Shown: positions 43,080-53,566, counted from the stretch's first letter. The stretch is DNA of 64,000 bases from Parahoeflea olei (GCF_001703635.1 NZ_LQZT01000012.1:434001-498000); one strand, 5' to 3'. Program-made: numbers and translations. The notes: generated by a model from the letters alone, not told the origin.

Positions 43080-44969
43080 ATGACTATCAAGATGCGTGCA
43101 GGCGTGGCGGCGATCGCCATCGCGGTGACTTTCACGGGCGTCGTTGCGGCGCCTCCGCCGGTTCAGGCGCAGGGGCTGCTGGATGTGCTCTTCAAGAGCC
43201 CGGCCCAGCGGCAGCGCGAGAAGCTGGCGCGGGAGCAGGCCCGGCAGGAAGCGGTGCAGGCAGCCGAGCCGGTCAAGCCCGTCAAGCGCATCAGCGGTCC
43301 GAGCTACCGCACCTACAAGCCCGACACGCTGGTGGCGGTCGATTTCTCCAAGCTGTCCGACCCGATCACCACCGGTGCCGTGGACGAGGTGTCCGATACC
43401 GGGCTTGCGCCGCTCGGCATCGATCCCTTCACCGAAGGCCGCGCGGCGCTCGACGTGCTGTCGCTGCGCGCGCTGCCGGAAGCCGCCAAGGGGCTGATCG
43501 AGCATTACTCGGCGCATCCGAGCTACATGTGGGTCGCGGGCACCGCGGTCACGGACCGGGCACGTGCGGTCATCGCGGTGCTCGAGGATGCCGATGCGGT
43601 CGGACTGTCGGCGCGCGATTACCATGTCGATGTTCCCGCCGACAGCTTCGACGTGGGCCAGGGCACCGAACGCCAGAAGGAACTGATGGCCTTCGAGATG
43701 CGGCTTTCGGCGGCGGTTGCCGACTATATCCTCGACGCCACCCGCGGGCGCGTCGATCCCAACCGGATTTCCGGCTATCACGATTTCAAGCGCAAGGCAC
43801 CGAATGTCGCCGACCGGCTCGAAGCGCTCTCGCGCGCGGCCGATCCCGCCGAGGCGCTGCTCGCGCTCAATCCGCAGGGCGCGCATTTCGAGGCGCTGAA
43901 GGCCGAGCTCAAGCGGCTTGAAGGCCTTGACGACGCCGAGCGCATCGACATCGCCGAGGACGTGCTGATCAAGCCGGGGCAGTCGAACCCCGAACTTGCC
44001 AATGTGATGGCCGCGCTCGCCCTCAAGGGCAGCGATGCGCTCAAGGCCGAGCACGCGCTGCTGTTCGCGAGCTATGCCGGCAAGCCCGAGTATGACGAGG
44101 AACTGGTGGCGCTGGTCAAGGACTACCAGAAGGAAGCCGGCCTCAAGCCTGACGGCGTCGTGGGGCCGGCCACCCGGCGCGCCATGGTCGGCATCAGCAA
44201 TGCCGACAAGATCGAGAAGGTGCGGCTCGCCATGGAGCGGGCGCGCTGGCTGCCCGGCGTTCTGCCCGCGCGCCGCGTGTTCATCAACCAGCCGGCCTAC
44301 ACCGCCACCTATTACGACGGCGGCAAGCCGGAACTGTCGATGCGGGTGGTGGTCGGCACCAAGGCAAACCAGACCTATTTCTTCGACGACGAGATCGAAC
44401 TGGTTGAATTCAATCCTTATTGGGGCGTGCCGCAGTCGATCATCGTCAACGAGATGCTGCCGAAACTCCGGGCCGATCCGTCCTATCTCGACCGACTCGG
44501 CTACGAGGTGACGGTTGGCGGGCGTGCCGTGTCCTCGAGCGCGGTCAACTGGAACACCGTCGGCCAGGGCAGCGGCATCGGCGTGCGCCAGCCGCCGAGC
44601 GACGGCAATGCGCTGGGCGAGCTCAAGATCCTGTTCCCCAACAGCCACGCCATCTACATGCACGACACGCCGTCGAAATCGCTGTTCCAGCGCGACACCC
44701 GCGCCTACAGCCACGGCTGCATCCGGCTAGAGGATCCGCGCGCGATGGCAGCCAAGGTGCTCGGCACGTCGGTTGCCGAAATCGGCTCCTACATCGCCGG
44801 CGGGCGCAACAAGCAGGTCAACCTGCCGAGCACCATTCCGGTGCACGTGGCCTATTTCACCGCCTGGCCGGACGATGCGGGGACGGTCCATTATTTTGCC
44901 GATGTCTATGGCCGCGACGGCTATCTCGAAAAGGCGATCGCCGCCACGGAGGCGGCGCGCACCTCCTGA
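43080..44969 (+). CDS. YcbB-type murein L,D-transpeptidase with peptidoglycan-binding domain
   Basis: A 629-residue periplasmic enzyme. The signal peptide ends near AQA-QG (30-31). A long scaffold region (about 100-330) resembles LdtD/YcbB. A peptidoglycan-binding repeat is around VKDYQKEAGLKPDGVVGPATRRAM. The YkuD catalytic domain includes FNPYWGVPQSI and AYSHGCIRLEDP with catalytic Cys547. It forms 3-3 cross-links in peptidoglycan. The ATG at 43080 has GGGAAA upstream. It is the second L,D-transpeptidase in the window and is not linked to the first. Confidence 0.92.
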   Translation: MTIKMRAGVAAIAIAVTFTGVVAAPPPVQAQGLLDVLFKSPAQRQREKLAREQARQEAVQAAEPVKPVKRISGPSYRTYKPDTLVAVDFSKLSDPITTGAVDEVSDTGLAPLGIDPFTEGRAALDVLSLRALPEAAKGLIEHYSAHPSYMWVAGTAVTDRARAVIAVLEDADAVGLSARDYHVDVPADSFDVGQGTERQKELMAFEMRLSAAVADYILDATRGRVDPNRISGYHDFKRKAPNVADRLEALSRAADPAEALLALNPQGAHFEALKAELKRLEGLDDAERIDIAEDVLIKPGQSNPELANVMAALALKGSDALKAEHALLFASYAGKPEYDEELVALVKDYQKEAGLKPDGVVGPATRRAMVGISNADKIEKVRLAMERARWLPGVLPARRVFINQPAYTATYYDGGKPELSMRVVVGTKANQTYFFDDEIELVEFNPYWGVPQSIIVNEMLPKLRADPSYLDRLGYEVTVGGRAVSSSAVNWNTVGQGSGIGVRQPPSDGNALGELKILFPNSHAIYMHDTPSKSLFQRDTRAYSHGCIRLEDPRAMAAKVLGTSVAEIGSYIAGGRNKQVNLPSTIPVHVAYFTAWPDDAGTVHYFADVYGRDGYLEKAIAATEAARTS

Positions 44970-45009
44970 CGGCCTGCGGCTGCGCCGCTGCCCATGACGA
45001 AACCGGCTG

Positions 45010-45046
45010 CGGCCCGCGCCCCTGCCAGAAAAGGGGGCGCGGGCCG
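45010..45046 (+). terminator. Hairpin downstream of the YcbB-type gene
   Basis: CGGCCCGCGCCCCT and AGGGGGCGCGGGCCG pair across an 8-base loop, 40 bases after the stop, followed by a short T-rich stretch (TTGCATTT). The stem is very stable and the T-run is weak. Confidence 0.6.
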
Positions 45047-45145
45047 TTGCATTTGACCGCTTGGGCGTCACTAAGTCGCGGAGGGGGCTTTGATTTTCAT
45101 CGGCCGCGGGGGTAGTCTCCATTCTCGGTATCAGGAGTAGAGATC

Positions 45146-45658
45146 ATGGCATTGGCATTTGTCAGAACCGTCGAGCGCGGCTTGACCGACCGGCTGTTGT
45201 GGACGTTTTCGGAGCATCTTCAGGGGCGCGGAGTCCGGCTCGCCGGCGTGGTGCAGACCAATTCCGACCGTCCCGGCTCGCGCCATTGCGACATGGATGT
45301 GCGGGTGCTGCCGGACGGGCCGGTGATCCGCATCAACCAGGTGCTGGGCGAAGCCTCGCGCGGCTGCCGGCTCGACCCGATCGCGCTTGAAGAGGCGGTG
45401 GCGCTGGTCGAGGCCACGCTCGATCCTGCGCCCGACCTGCTGATCATCAACAAATTCGGCAAGCACGAGGCCGAGGGCAGGGGCTTCCGCCCGATGATCG
45501 GCGAGGCGCTGGCGCGCGACATCCCGGTCCTGCTCGGCGTCAATGCGCTCAACCAGGAGGCTTTCGACGCGTTTGCGGGCGACTATGCCGAGGAACTGGC
45601 CGCCGAGGCCGGCAGCCTTGAGGCATGGTTCGAACAGCTTCGGCAGGTCGCTGCCTGA
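45146..45658 (+). CDS. DUF2478 domain-containing protein
   Basis: A 170-residue DUF2478 protein. Conserved features are LAGVVQTN, the cysteine-containing segments HCDMDV and GCRLDP, and LLIINKFGKHEAEGRGFRPMIGEALA, the family signature of a nucleotide-binding-like fold. DUF2478 genes are often near molybdate or metal transport genes, which is not the case here. The start has AGGAG at good spacing. Function unknown; the two or three conserved cysteines could bind metal (inference). Confidence 0.85.
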   Translation: MALAFVRTVERGLTDRLLWTFSEHLQGRGVRLAGVVQTNSDRPGSRHCDMDVRVLPDGPVIRINQVLGEASRGCRLDPIALEEAVALVEATLDPAPDLLIINKFGKHEAEGRGFRPMIGEALARDIPVLLGVNALNQEAFDAFAGDYAEELAAEAGSLEAWFEQLRQVAA

Positions 45659-45764
45659 GCGCCGTCCCGTCCGGACGCGAATCCGTTCCCATCCTGGCGT
45701 GCCGGGCGATCGGCCACGCCATCGCAATGCTGAAGACCACGTCTTTTCCCAGCCGGAGGGTTAG

Positions 45765-46700
<936 letters not shown>

Positions 46701-46705
46701 GGCCT

Positions 46706-47653
46706 TTAGAGGTCTTCGGTCGTCACCCGCGTCAGAACCTCCTCGGCGGTGGCCTTCGAGCACAGTTCCGTGGCCGGCGTCATGACCGCGGAGCCCGCGG
46801 CGGCGACGCCCTTGCGCACCGCGTCGCGGAAGCTTTCGCCCGCTGACAGGGCCATGGCGATGGCCGCGACCATCGAGTCGCCCGCGCCGACCGCGCTCAG
46901 CGTCTCGATTTTCGGCGGCCGGCAGAAGAAACGTTCGCCGGCGGTCACGCCCACGGTGCCTTTGGCGCCGATCGACATCACCAGCTTTTCGGCGACGTTG
47001 CGGCCGATCAGTTCGGAGCCGTAGTCGGCGAGTTCGCCGGGGGAGGCGAAGTCGCGGCCCGAGACCTCCGTGGCCTCCTCGCCATCCATCCTGAGCAGCG
47101 CGAAGGGCGGGCCGGAATTTTCGGCCGCCGCCACGAGCGCTGCGCCCGAGGTGTCGAGGATCATGCGCGCCCCGGCGTCGACCGCCATCTTGTTGATGGT
47201 GTTGGCGATGTCTGCGGGCACGCCGGCGGGCAGGCTGCCGGACACGACGACGATGCGGTCACGCGTCAGGTAAGGGGTGAGGGCTGCCAGCAGCGCTGCC
47301 GTCTGTTCGGCCGGCCAGGACGGTCCGGGCAGCTGGAAGCGGTACTGCTTGCGCGTCGCGGTCTCGACCACGGCGAAGGACTGGCGCGTGTTGCCGTCGA
47401 TGGGGAAATGCGCGAGCGGAATGCCTTCCGCCTCCAGCAGCATGCGGTAGGCCGCACCCGTCTCGCCGCCCAGCGCGAGAAAGGCTTCGGACTGGCCGCC
47501 CAGCCGCAGGATCGCGCGCGAGACGTTGACGCCGCCGCCGCCGGGATCGTGGCGCGGCTTGTCGCAGCGGAGCTTGACGCCGGGGACCACGCTTTCGACC
47601 GAAGAGGAGACATCAAAGGCGGGATTGAGGGTGATGGTCAGAATCTCGAACAT
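46706..47653 (-). CDS. pfkB: PfkB-type sugar-phosphate kinase (1-phosphofructokinase family)
   Basis: A 315-residue ribokinase-fold kinase. It has DPGGGGVNVSRAILRLGG (36-53) at the sugar site, the middle region VVVSGSLPAGVP, and the catalytic anion-hole motif GAGDSM with Asp259 as general base. The TLNPAFD N-terminus and overall pattern match the 1-phosphofructokinase/6-phosphofructokinase II (PfkB)/tagatose kinase group. Which sugar phosphate is used is not certain. The ATG at 47653 (MFEILT) is the sensible start. Confidence 0.88.
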   Translation of the reverse strand: MFEILTITLNPAFDVSSSVESVVPGVKLRCDKPRHDPGGGGVNVSRAILRLGGQSEAFLALGGETGAAYRMLLEAEGIPLAHFPIDGNTRQSFAVVETATRKQYRFQLPGPSWPAEQTAALLAALTPYLTRDRIVVVSGSLPAGVPADIANTINKMAVDAGARMILDTSGAALVAAAENSGPPFALLRMDGEEATEVSGRDFASPGELADYGSELIGRNVAEKLVMSIGAKGTVGVTAGERFFCRPPKIETLSAVGAGDSMVAAIAMALSAGESFRDAVRKGVAAAGSAVMTPATELCSKATAEEVLTRVTTEDL

Positions 47654-47791
47654 GGCGCGGACCATCCCACAAGGCGCACGGCAATTTCAATCGGTTTGGC
47701 AGGCATTTGCCCGATTATTTTCTGCGCTGCGGCATGGCGCTGGCGGCAATCATGGCAGGCAGCGACCGGGCGGCGGGGTTGGCCGGACATG

Positions 47792-47821
47792 AAACGGCCG
47801 CCGGAACGGTTCCGGCGGCCG
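47792..47821 (-). terminator. Rho-independent terminator of the chemoreceptor gene
   Basis: CGGCCGCCGGAA-CGG-TTCCGGCGGCCG is a perfect 12-bp stem with a 3-base loop, followed on the minus strand by TTT, 27 bases after the chemoreceptor stop. Confidence 0.75.
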
Positions 47822-47847
47822 CAAGTGGGCGGATCCGGCGGTGCGGA

Positions 47848-49763
47848 TCAGAATTCGGTCCAGCTTTCCGCCGGAGCCGCGGTAGCCTGCCCGCCGCCGA
47901 AGGCCCGGGCGATCTTCTGGCCGAGCGCGCGCGCCGGAGAGGCGGCGGGCTGTGCGCCCTTGGTCGCCAGTGCCGGAGCCGCAGCCCGGTCAGGGGCAGG
48001 GGCAGCGTGCGGCGCTGCCGCGCTTGCATCGAGCCGGAACCGGCTGACCAGTTCCTCGAGCCGGAGAGCCTCGCCCGAGAGCCCCTGGGTCGCGGCATTG
48101 GTCTCTTCCACCATTGCCGCATTCTGCTGGGTCATCTGGTCCATCTGGTTGATCGCCGTGTTGATCTCGGCGAGCGCGTTGGACTGCTCGTGCGAGGTGG
48201 TGACGATCGACTGGATGTGGTCGTTGATACGGGCCACGACCTCCTCGATCTCGCCAAGGAGGAGGTTTCGATCAGGGTCTTGATTTCCTTGGCCGCGTTG
48301 GCCGACCGGCCGGCCAGTTCGCGCACTTCCTGTGCGACGACGGCGAAACCGCGACCGGCTTCGCCTGCGCGCGCGGCCTCGACGCCGGCATTGAGCGCCA
48401 GCAGGTTGGTCTGGAAGGCGATGTCGTCGATCACCGTGATGATCTGGCTGATCTTGTGCGAGGATTCCTCGATCTTTTCCATGGCGCCGATGGCGTTGCG
48501 CACCACGGTGCCGGACTTCTCGGCCCCGGTCTTGGCGTTGGAGGCCATCAGGCTCGCCTCGTCGGCGCGCTGCGAGGAAGTCTTGACCGTGGCGGTGATC
48601 TGGTCGAGCGCTGCGGCGGTCTGTTCGAGCGAGGCCGCCTGCTGTTCGGTGCGCCGGGACAGGTCGTCGGAGGCCGAGCTGATTTCCCGGGTCGACAGCT
48701 GAACCGACTGGGTGCCGGCGGAGATCTCGCGCATGGTGGTGGCGAGGGCCGCGACCGAGGCGTTGAACTCGGTGCGCAGCTTCTCGTAATCGGGCGCAAA
48801 GGCCTCCCCGATGCGATAGCTCAGATCGCCCGACGACAGCCGCTCGAGACCTTCGGTGAGCGCGGCGATGACGCGACCGCGTTCGGCTTCCGTCTGCGCC
48901 CGGTCGGCCGCGCTCGATGCGTCGCGGCGTTCCTTCTCGGCGCGCGCCGCTTCCACTTCCCGGTCGCTGTTGAGCTTGCCGATGGCCGCCTCGCGGAAGG
49001 CGAGCAGCGTCTTGGCCATCAGCCCGGTTTCATCCGAGCGCTCGGCGCCGCGGATGTCGCGGTCGAGGTCGCCATGGGCGACGGCCTGCATGTCTTCCCG
49101 CAATTCGGCGAGCGAGCGCAGGATGCCGCGGGCGATCAGGGTGACCAGACCGCCGATCAACAGCAGGAAGACCAGGGCCGAGGCCGACTGCTTGACCTTC
49201 GAAGCGCCCGCGGCCTCCACCACCGAATTCAGCTGGGCGTTGACCTGCTCCTTGCCGATCACCGACAATTCGCTCAATTTGGCGTTCAGCCGTTCGCCGC
49301 TGCCGTCGATCGCGTCGTCGATCGCCGCAAAGGCGTCGGCTTCGGCCTTGCTTTCGATCAGGGCGGTCAGCTGCACGTCGATCGCATTGGCGATCTCGGC
49401 GAGGTCGTCGGCGAACCCGTCCATCAGGTCGGGCCTGCCGATCTTGGCTGCCACCGCCCGCGCCTCGCTGGCGCCGTCGCGAAGCACAGCCAGCGAACGG
49501 GCCACCGTTTCAGCCCGCTCGGGCAGGACCTTGCCCTCGTCGCGGTCGATGATCGTGTCCATCGCGGCAAGCGTCAATTCGACATTGGCGAGCCGCATGG
49601 CCTCGATCGTGTCGATCTCCTGGAAGGTGGCCCCGGCGGAGCGGATCGATGTCTGCGTCCGGTCGCCCTGAAACCAGCCGATGGCTGCAAGGCTTGCGAA
49701 GCCAAGGGCCGCGGCGGCGATGATGCCGATCAGCTTGATGCGTATGGTCACGGTTTTCTTCAT
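47848..49763 (-). pseudogene. Methyl-accepting chemotaxis protein, frameshifted with an apparent internal deletion
   Basis: A chemoreceptor read in two frames. Frame one (49763 to about 48262) gives a TM helix, a periplasmic ligand domain, a second TM ([17 protein letters not shown]), HAMP and most of the signalling coiled coil, including the hairpin tip [19 protein letters not shown]. After [11 protein letters not shown] the sense shifts. Frame two resumes at [19 protein letters not shown] and runs to the stop at 47848 through [12 protein letters not shown] and a C-terminal SWTEF, like the CheR-tethering pentapeptide. Relatives have about 15-18 residues between the two parts, so a segment not divisible by three is missing. 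As it stands only a truncated receptor could be made. Confidence 0.85.
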
Positions 49764-50068
49764 GGTCACTTTCAAGGAATGATCGGAACCGGGGCGAGAC
49801 AGATGCTTGCCGGTTCGCGGTGGCTATCGGACAGGACAAGACGCCTCGGGAACTCCGGGCGCACTCGGACAGATTGCATCATGCTCGGCCCTCACGCGGA
49901 GTGGCCCACTGTCGCTGTCGCCATAGTGTTAGATGATGCTTAATATATGTTAAAGCCGGGCGCGCTTGCGGCGACGCCGGCTTGCCTTGGCACCGGGGGC
50001 TGCCGCGGCGCGATGGCTTGCGGCCGATGGCGCGCGGGCACCGGCCAAGCCGGTCCGCAGCGCCGGTG
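49764..50068. other. Intergenic region upstream of the chemoreceptor
   Basis: No gene is supported in 305 bases. On the minus strand TTAACA, a 16-base spacer and TAACAC, in the A/T-rich stretch at about 49925-49955, form a possible promoter for the chemoreceptor. The rest is GC-rich without recognisable features. Confidence 0.4.
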
Positions 50069-50824
50069 TCACAGCATCAGCGCCTTGTCGACCAGGTCCT
50101 GCTTGGTCGGGTAGGCCGTGGTGTCGATGCCGCGTTCGCCGAGCGCCTGACGCAATTCCTCCTCGTCCAGCGCTTCGATCGCTTCCGTGGTCATGGTCAT
50201 GAAATTGATCCTGCGTTTGAGCGGCGGGTTGCTCACGCCAAAAGCGCCGGGCGCATCGAAGCGGAAATCGCCCGCGTATTTGTCCATGAAATGGCCAAGA
50301 AACGTGTTGAGTGCCGGGCGGATGCGCGGGTCGCCGGTCATGTGCGGCTCGCAGGCGTCGAGCGTTTCCACCATCAGCCGGGTCCAGCGGGCGGCGCCCT
50401 CAGCCGTCATCAGCTCCATCGCATTGTGGGTGTGGTGGAAGTTCAGCCGGAACTCGGCGCCGTGATAGGCCGGGCCGCCGCCCATCACGTCGATCCACAT
50501 CTGCGACTGGGTCATGACATGGTGATCGAGCGGACCGACCCGGGCGAAGGGGGCGACGAACCAAGGCTCGTCGGCAAAGACGCGCTGGTAGAAATCCCGC
50601 ACGATCGCCACGATCCGGTCTGGCCCGAGCACGGAATAGAGCTGCCAGAACTGGATCGGCTTGGCGGGATCGTTGGGCGCGTCGAGCGAAATCACCTGCG
50701 CCATCCGGTGCGCCTCGGCCGGCAGCAGGCCCCGGGAGACCGCCGCAGCGATGTAGGCGCGCTGGATGTCGGCGGTCATATAGCCCGGGCGCGTCGGAAA
50801 ATGCGGATAGGTGAACGTGCTCAC
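50069..50824 (-). CDS. Truncated-hemoglobin-like protein with C-terminal SAP-like helix pair
   Basis: A 251-residue protein. Residues 58-185 show a truncated-hemoglobin pattern: FWQLYSVLGPDRIVAIVRDFYQRVFAD for helices B-C, then HHVMTQSQMWIDVMGGGPAYHG and FRLNFHHTH, placing the proximal haem His at 130 or 131, and RWTRLMVETL. A 57-residue N-terminal extension precedes it. Residues 218-251 (LDEEELRQALGERGID and TKQDLVDKAL) look like a SAP-type helix-turn-helix. The start is GTG at 50824 with AAAGG upstream. The combination is unusual; oxygen or NO sensing or detoxification is a possibility only. Confidence 0.7.
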   Translation of the reverse strand: MSTFTYPHFPTRPGYMTADIQRAYIAAAVSRGLLPAEAHRMAQVISLDAPNDPAKPIQFWQLYSVLGPDRIVAIVRDFYQRVFADEPWFVAPFARVGPLDHHVMTQSQMWIDVMGGGPAYHGAEFRLNFHHTHNAMELMTAEGAARWTRLMVETLDACEPHMTGDPRIRPALNTFLGHFMDKYAGDFRFDAPGAFGVSNPPLKRRINFMTMTTEAIEALDEEELRQALGERGIDTTAYPTKQDLVDKALML

Positions 50825-51072
50825 GTCTGATGCCTTTTGTCGGAGGGGACGCGCCCTATGTGCGCATCCCTCCCCGCCAGGACAAGGGCAGGGGCTTCCC
50901 CGGGGCCGGAGGGGGCACCTGCGGGCCGTCGTCCATTCGGGGCGCGCCTACAGCCTGGTCCTGTCTTGTGCCGTCTCTTTTGTGCCGCTGCGACTTTTTT
51001 GCTTGAACCTCTAGCGGCTGGAGGGATTAGACCTGATGCAGCAGCAGATATCCATTTCAGGCGAGAATCCCC

Positions 51073-52026
51073 ATGAGCGGCCATCACCACCACCATCACC
51101 ATGTCGATCCGGAAGCAGGCGATGCGCGCGTCGTCTGGGCGGTGGTCGTCAATCTCGCGCTGACCGTGGCGCAGATCCTGGGCGGGATCCTGTCCGGCAG
51201 CCTGGCGATGATCGCCGACGCGGTTCACAATCTGTCGGACGCGCTGTCGCTGGTGATCGCCTTCTTCGCCCGCAAGATCGCCCGCCGACCTGCCGACGCC
51301 GCGATGACCTTCGGCTACGGCCGCGCCGAGGTGGTGGCGGCGCTGATCAATTACACCTCGCTGATCGTCATCGGGATCTATCTGGTCTATGAGGCGGTGA
51401 TGCGCTTCCTCGTGCCGGAAGGCGTCGACGGCTGGCTGGTGGTGATCATCGCCGCGCTTGCGCTGGTGATTGACGTGGTCACGGCATTGCTCACCTATTC
51501 GCTGTCCAAGGACAGCGTCAACATCCGCGCGGCCTTCCTGCACAATGTCGCCGATGCGCTCGGCTCGGTGGCGGTGATCGTGGCGGGCAGCCTCATCATC
51601 CTGTTCGATTGGGTGTGGATCGACCCGGCGGTCACCCTGCTGATCGCAGGCTACATCCTGTGGATGGCCTTTTCCGAGATCGGCGGCGTGATCCGCATCC
51701 TGATGCTCGGCAGCCCGCCGGAGCTTGACACCGAAAAGGTCGTGAGCGCGATCGGTGCCGTCGATGGCGTGGGCGGCGTACACCACGTGCATCTGTGGCG
51801 CATGCAGGAACATGACGCGGCGCTTGACGCCCATCTCGTCATCGAGGCCGGGCGCTGGGGCGAGGCCGATGCGATCAAGCACGCGGTCAAGGACCGGCTC
51901 AGGCAGGATTTTGGCCTCAGCCACACCACGCTCGAGCTCGAATGCGCGAACCACGCCTGCGTGAACGCCCAGGTGATCGGCGACGGTGAGGGCGGCCACG
52001 GCCATCGGCACGTTCACGCAGATTGA
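51073..52026 (+). CDS. Cation diffusion facilitator (CDF) metal exporter with poly-His N-terminus
   Basis: A 317-residue inner-membrane divalent-cation/proton antiporter of the CDF family (Zn, Co, Cd or Fe). It starts MSG followed by seven histidines in a row (4-10) and ends with a second His-rich tail (GHGHRHVHAD), probable cytoplasmic metal-gathering arms. The transport site is visible: D49, H52 and D56 in helix 2 (DAVHNLSD) and H157 and D161 in helix 5 (HNVADALGS). The C-terminal ferredoxin-like domain has HHVHLWRM. Metal specificity is not predictable; the HxxxD pairs suit zinc or cobalt. Confidence 0.92.
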   Translation: MSGHHHHHHHVDPEAGDARVVWAVVVNLALTVAQILGGILSGSLAMIADAVHNLSDALSLVIAFFARKIARRPADAAMTFGYGRAEVVAALINYTSLIVIGIYLVYEAVMRFLVPEGVDGWLVVIIAALALVIDVVTALLTYSLSKDSVNIRAAFLHNVADALGSVAVIVAGSLIILFDWVWIDPAVTLLIAGYILWMAFSEIGGVIRILMLGSPPELDTEKVVSAIGAVDGVGGVHHVHLWRMQEHDAALDAHLVIEAGRWGEADAIKHAVKDRLRQDFGLSHTTLELECANHACVNAQVIGDGEGGHGHRHVHAD

Positions 52027-52184
52027 CCGGGTTTTGCCCGGAGGGGGCGCGGTTTTGGCGCGGGCCGCCATTGCTGGGGCCATTTGAGCGGCGTTTTCGC
52101 GTCTTGAGGATTGGGTGATCGGGCGTTTACGCCTGACGCGCCCTCAAAAGCGGCCGTGCGCTTTCCATGCCCGCGCGGAACGGG

Positions 52185-53093
52185 TCAATCGGCCGCGTCC
52201 TTGTACAGGGCCTCGATCCGGCGCTCGACGAGCTTGCGGTCGTCGGCGAGAAGGTTGGTGACGAGATCGCGGACCTGCGCGTGCAGGCGCGTCGCGCGGG
52301 CGGCCATGCAGCCGCGCAGCACCGCGATCTCATCGGTGGTGCCCAGCGTATCGGGGTCCGCGGCGATCAGCGCGTCGAGCGTGACGAGATCGTGGTCGTC
52401 GCCGAGCGCCTCGCCGGCCAGATCCGCGACGTCGGCGCGCAGCGCCATTTCCCCCGGCCACAGCGCGCCCAGCAACTGCACATGCATGCGGTGGTACTTG
52501 ATGCGCTTGCGCAGATCGTGCCAGTGCGCCGGGTCCCCGCTCGCAAGCGCGGTTTCGAGCGCGCTCACGGCGCGGCCGTAATTCTTCGCAACCCCGCGCG
52601 ACACCAGTTTGGCGGCGCGGGCGCGCTTGCCCGGCAGGCTTAACCCGTCGAGGGCGGCAATACCCGCCTCGCAGGCGGAAATCGCTGCAGTGATGCGCTC
52701 CGCGCCAGCGGTGTCCGCGGCGGCGATGCGGTCGCGACGTTCGGCGAGGCGGGAGCGGATGCCAAACAGCACCTCGTGATTGTCGGCCGTCGCCTCGCTT
52801 TCGATCAGGTGGTCGAGCGCCTCCACCAGCGCGGTGGCGTCGCGCAGTTGCGAAAGTGTCCGGGCGGCATCGCGCAGCCGCGCATTTTCACGCGCCGCGA
52901 AATCGGGGGCGGCGCCGGAGATCAGGCGCATCAGCCCGCGCAGGCGCTTGAAACACTTGCGGGCGTCGTGGATGGCCTCTGCCTCGCCGTCGGGTTGGGT
53001 GCGCAGGACGGCGATGGCCTGGCGGTACTGCTCCGTGGCAATGCGGCGGATCTCGCGCGTCAGCTTGGCGCCGGGGCGAAGACGGTAGCTCAT
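52185..53093 (-). CDS. CHAD domain-containing protein
   Basis: A 302-residue all-helical CHAD domain. The conserved basic motifs are EAIHDARKCFKRLRGLMRLI in the first half and WHDLRKRIKYHRMHVQLL in the second, which bind polyphosphate or other polyanions. It is co-transcribed with and overlaps the CYTH gene by 4 bases (ATGA). CYTH and CHAD are frequently fused in one protein, so here the pair acts as a split version. Confidence 0.92.
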   Translation of the reverse strand: MSYRLRPGAKLTREIRRIATEQYRQAIAVLRTQPDGEAEAIHDARKCFKRLRGLMRLISGAAPDFAARENARLRDAARTLSQLRDATALVEALDHLIESEATADNHEVLFGIRSRLAERRDRIAAADTAGAERITAAISACEAGIAALDGLSLPGKRARAAKLVSRGVAKNYGRAVSALETALASGDPAHWHDLRKRIKYHRMHVQLLGALWPGEMALRADVADLAGEALGDDHDLVTLDALIAADPDTLGTTDEIAVLRGCMAARATRLHAQVRDLVTNLLADDRKLVERRIEALYKDAAD

Positions 53094-53566
53094 GCGTCGG
53101 CTCCTTCCGGCCGGCCGTGGGTCGCCAGCATGGCGTTGGTATAGGCCCGGTCGCCGGTGATTTCGCGGCCGAGCCAGGCCGGCAGGGCGGGCGTCTCGTC
53201 CTCGGACGACAGCTCCACCTCGGCGATCACGAGGCCGCTGAGGCTGCCGCCGAAAACATCGACTTCCCACAGATGGCTGCCGGCGGGAATGAGGTGGCGG
53301 GTCTTTTCAATGAGCCGGCCGCGGCTTGCCGCCACCATCGCGCGGGCGTCATCAAGCGGCACGGCATATTCGAATTCCTCGCGGGTCATGTCCGACACAC
53401 CCACTTTCAGCGTGATGCTCGCCTTGGTGCCGCCGGAAATGCGCACCCGCAGCGACGTGTCGCCATCGATGGCGACATAGGCTTGAACGATTGGGCGCGA
53501 GGACTGGACCAGGCCGCGCCAATCGTCACTTTCCACCAAGAACTTGCGCTCGATTTCACTGGCCAT
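53090..53566 (-). CDS. CYTH domain-containing protein (probable inorganic triphosphatase)
   Basis: A 158-residue CYTH/TTM tunnel protein. It starts ASEIERKFLV, containing the E-x-E-x-K signature, followed by LRVRIS, ITLKVG, EFEYAVP and the acidic strand LVIAEVELSSEDE. The family hydrolyses tripolyphosphate or makes cAMP/ThTP; short bacterial forms next to CHAD are mostly triphosphatases. It is the first gene of the pair with CHAD. Confidence 0.92.
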   Translation of the reverse strand: MASEIERKFLVESDDWRGLVQSSRPIVQAYVAIDGDTSLRVRISGGTKASITLKVGVSDMTREEFEYAVPLDDARAMVAASRGRLIEKTRHLIPAGSHLWEVDVFGGSLSGLVIAEVELSSEDETPALPAWLGREITGDRAYTNAMLATHGRPEGADA

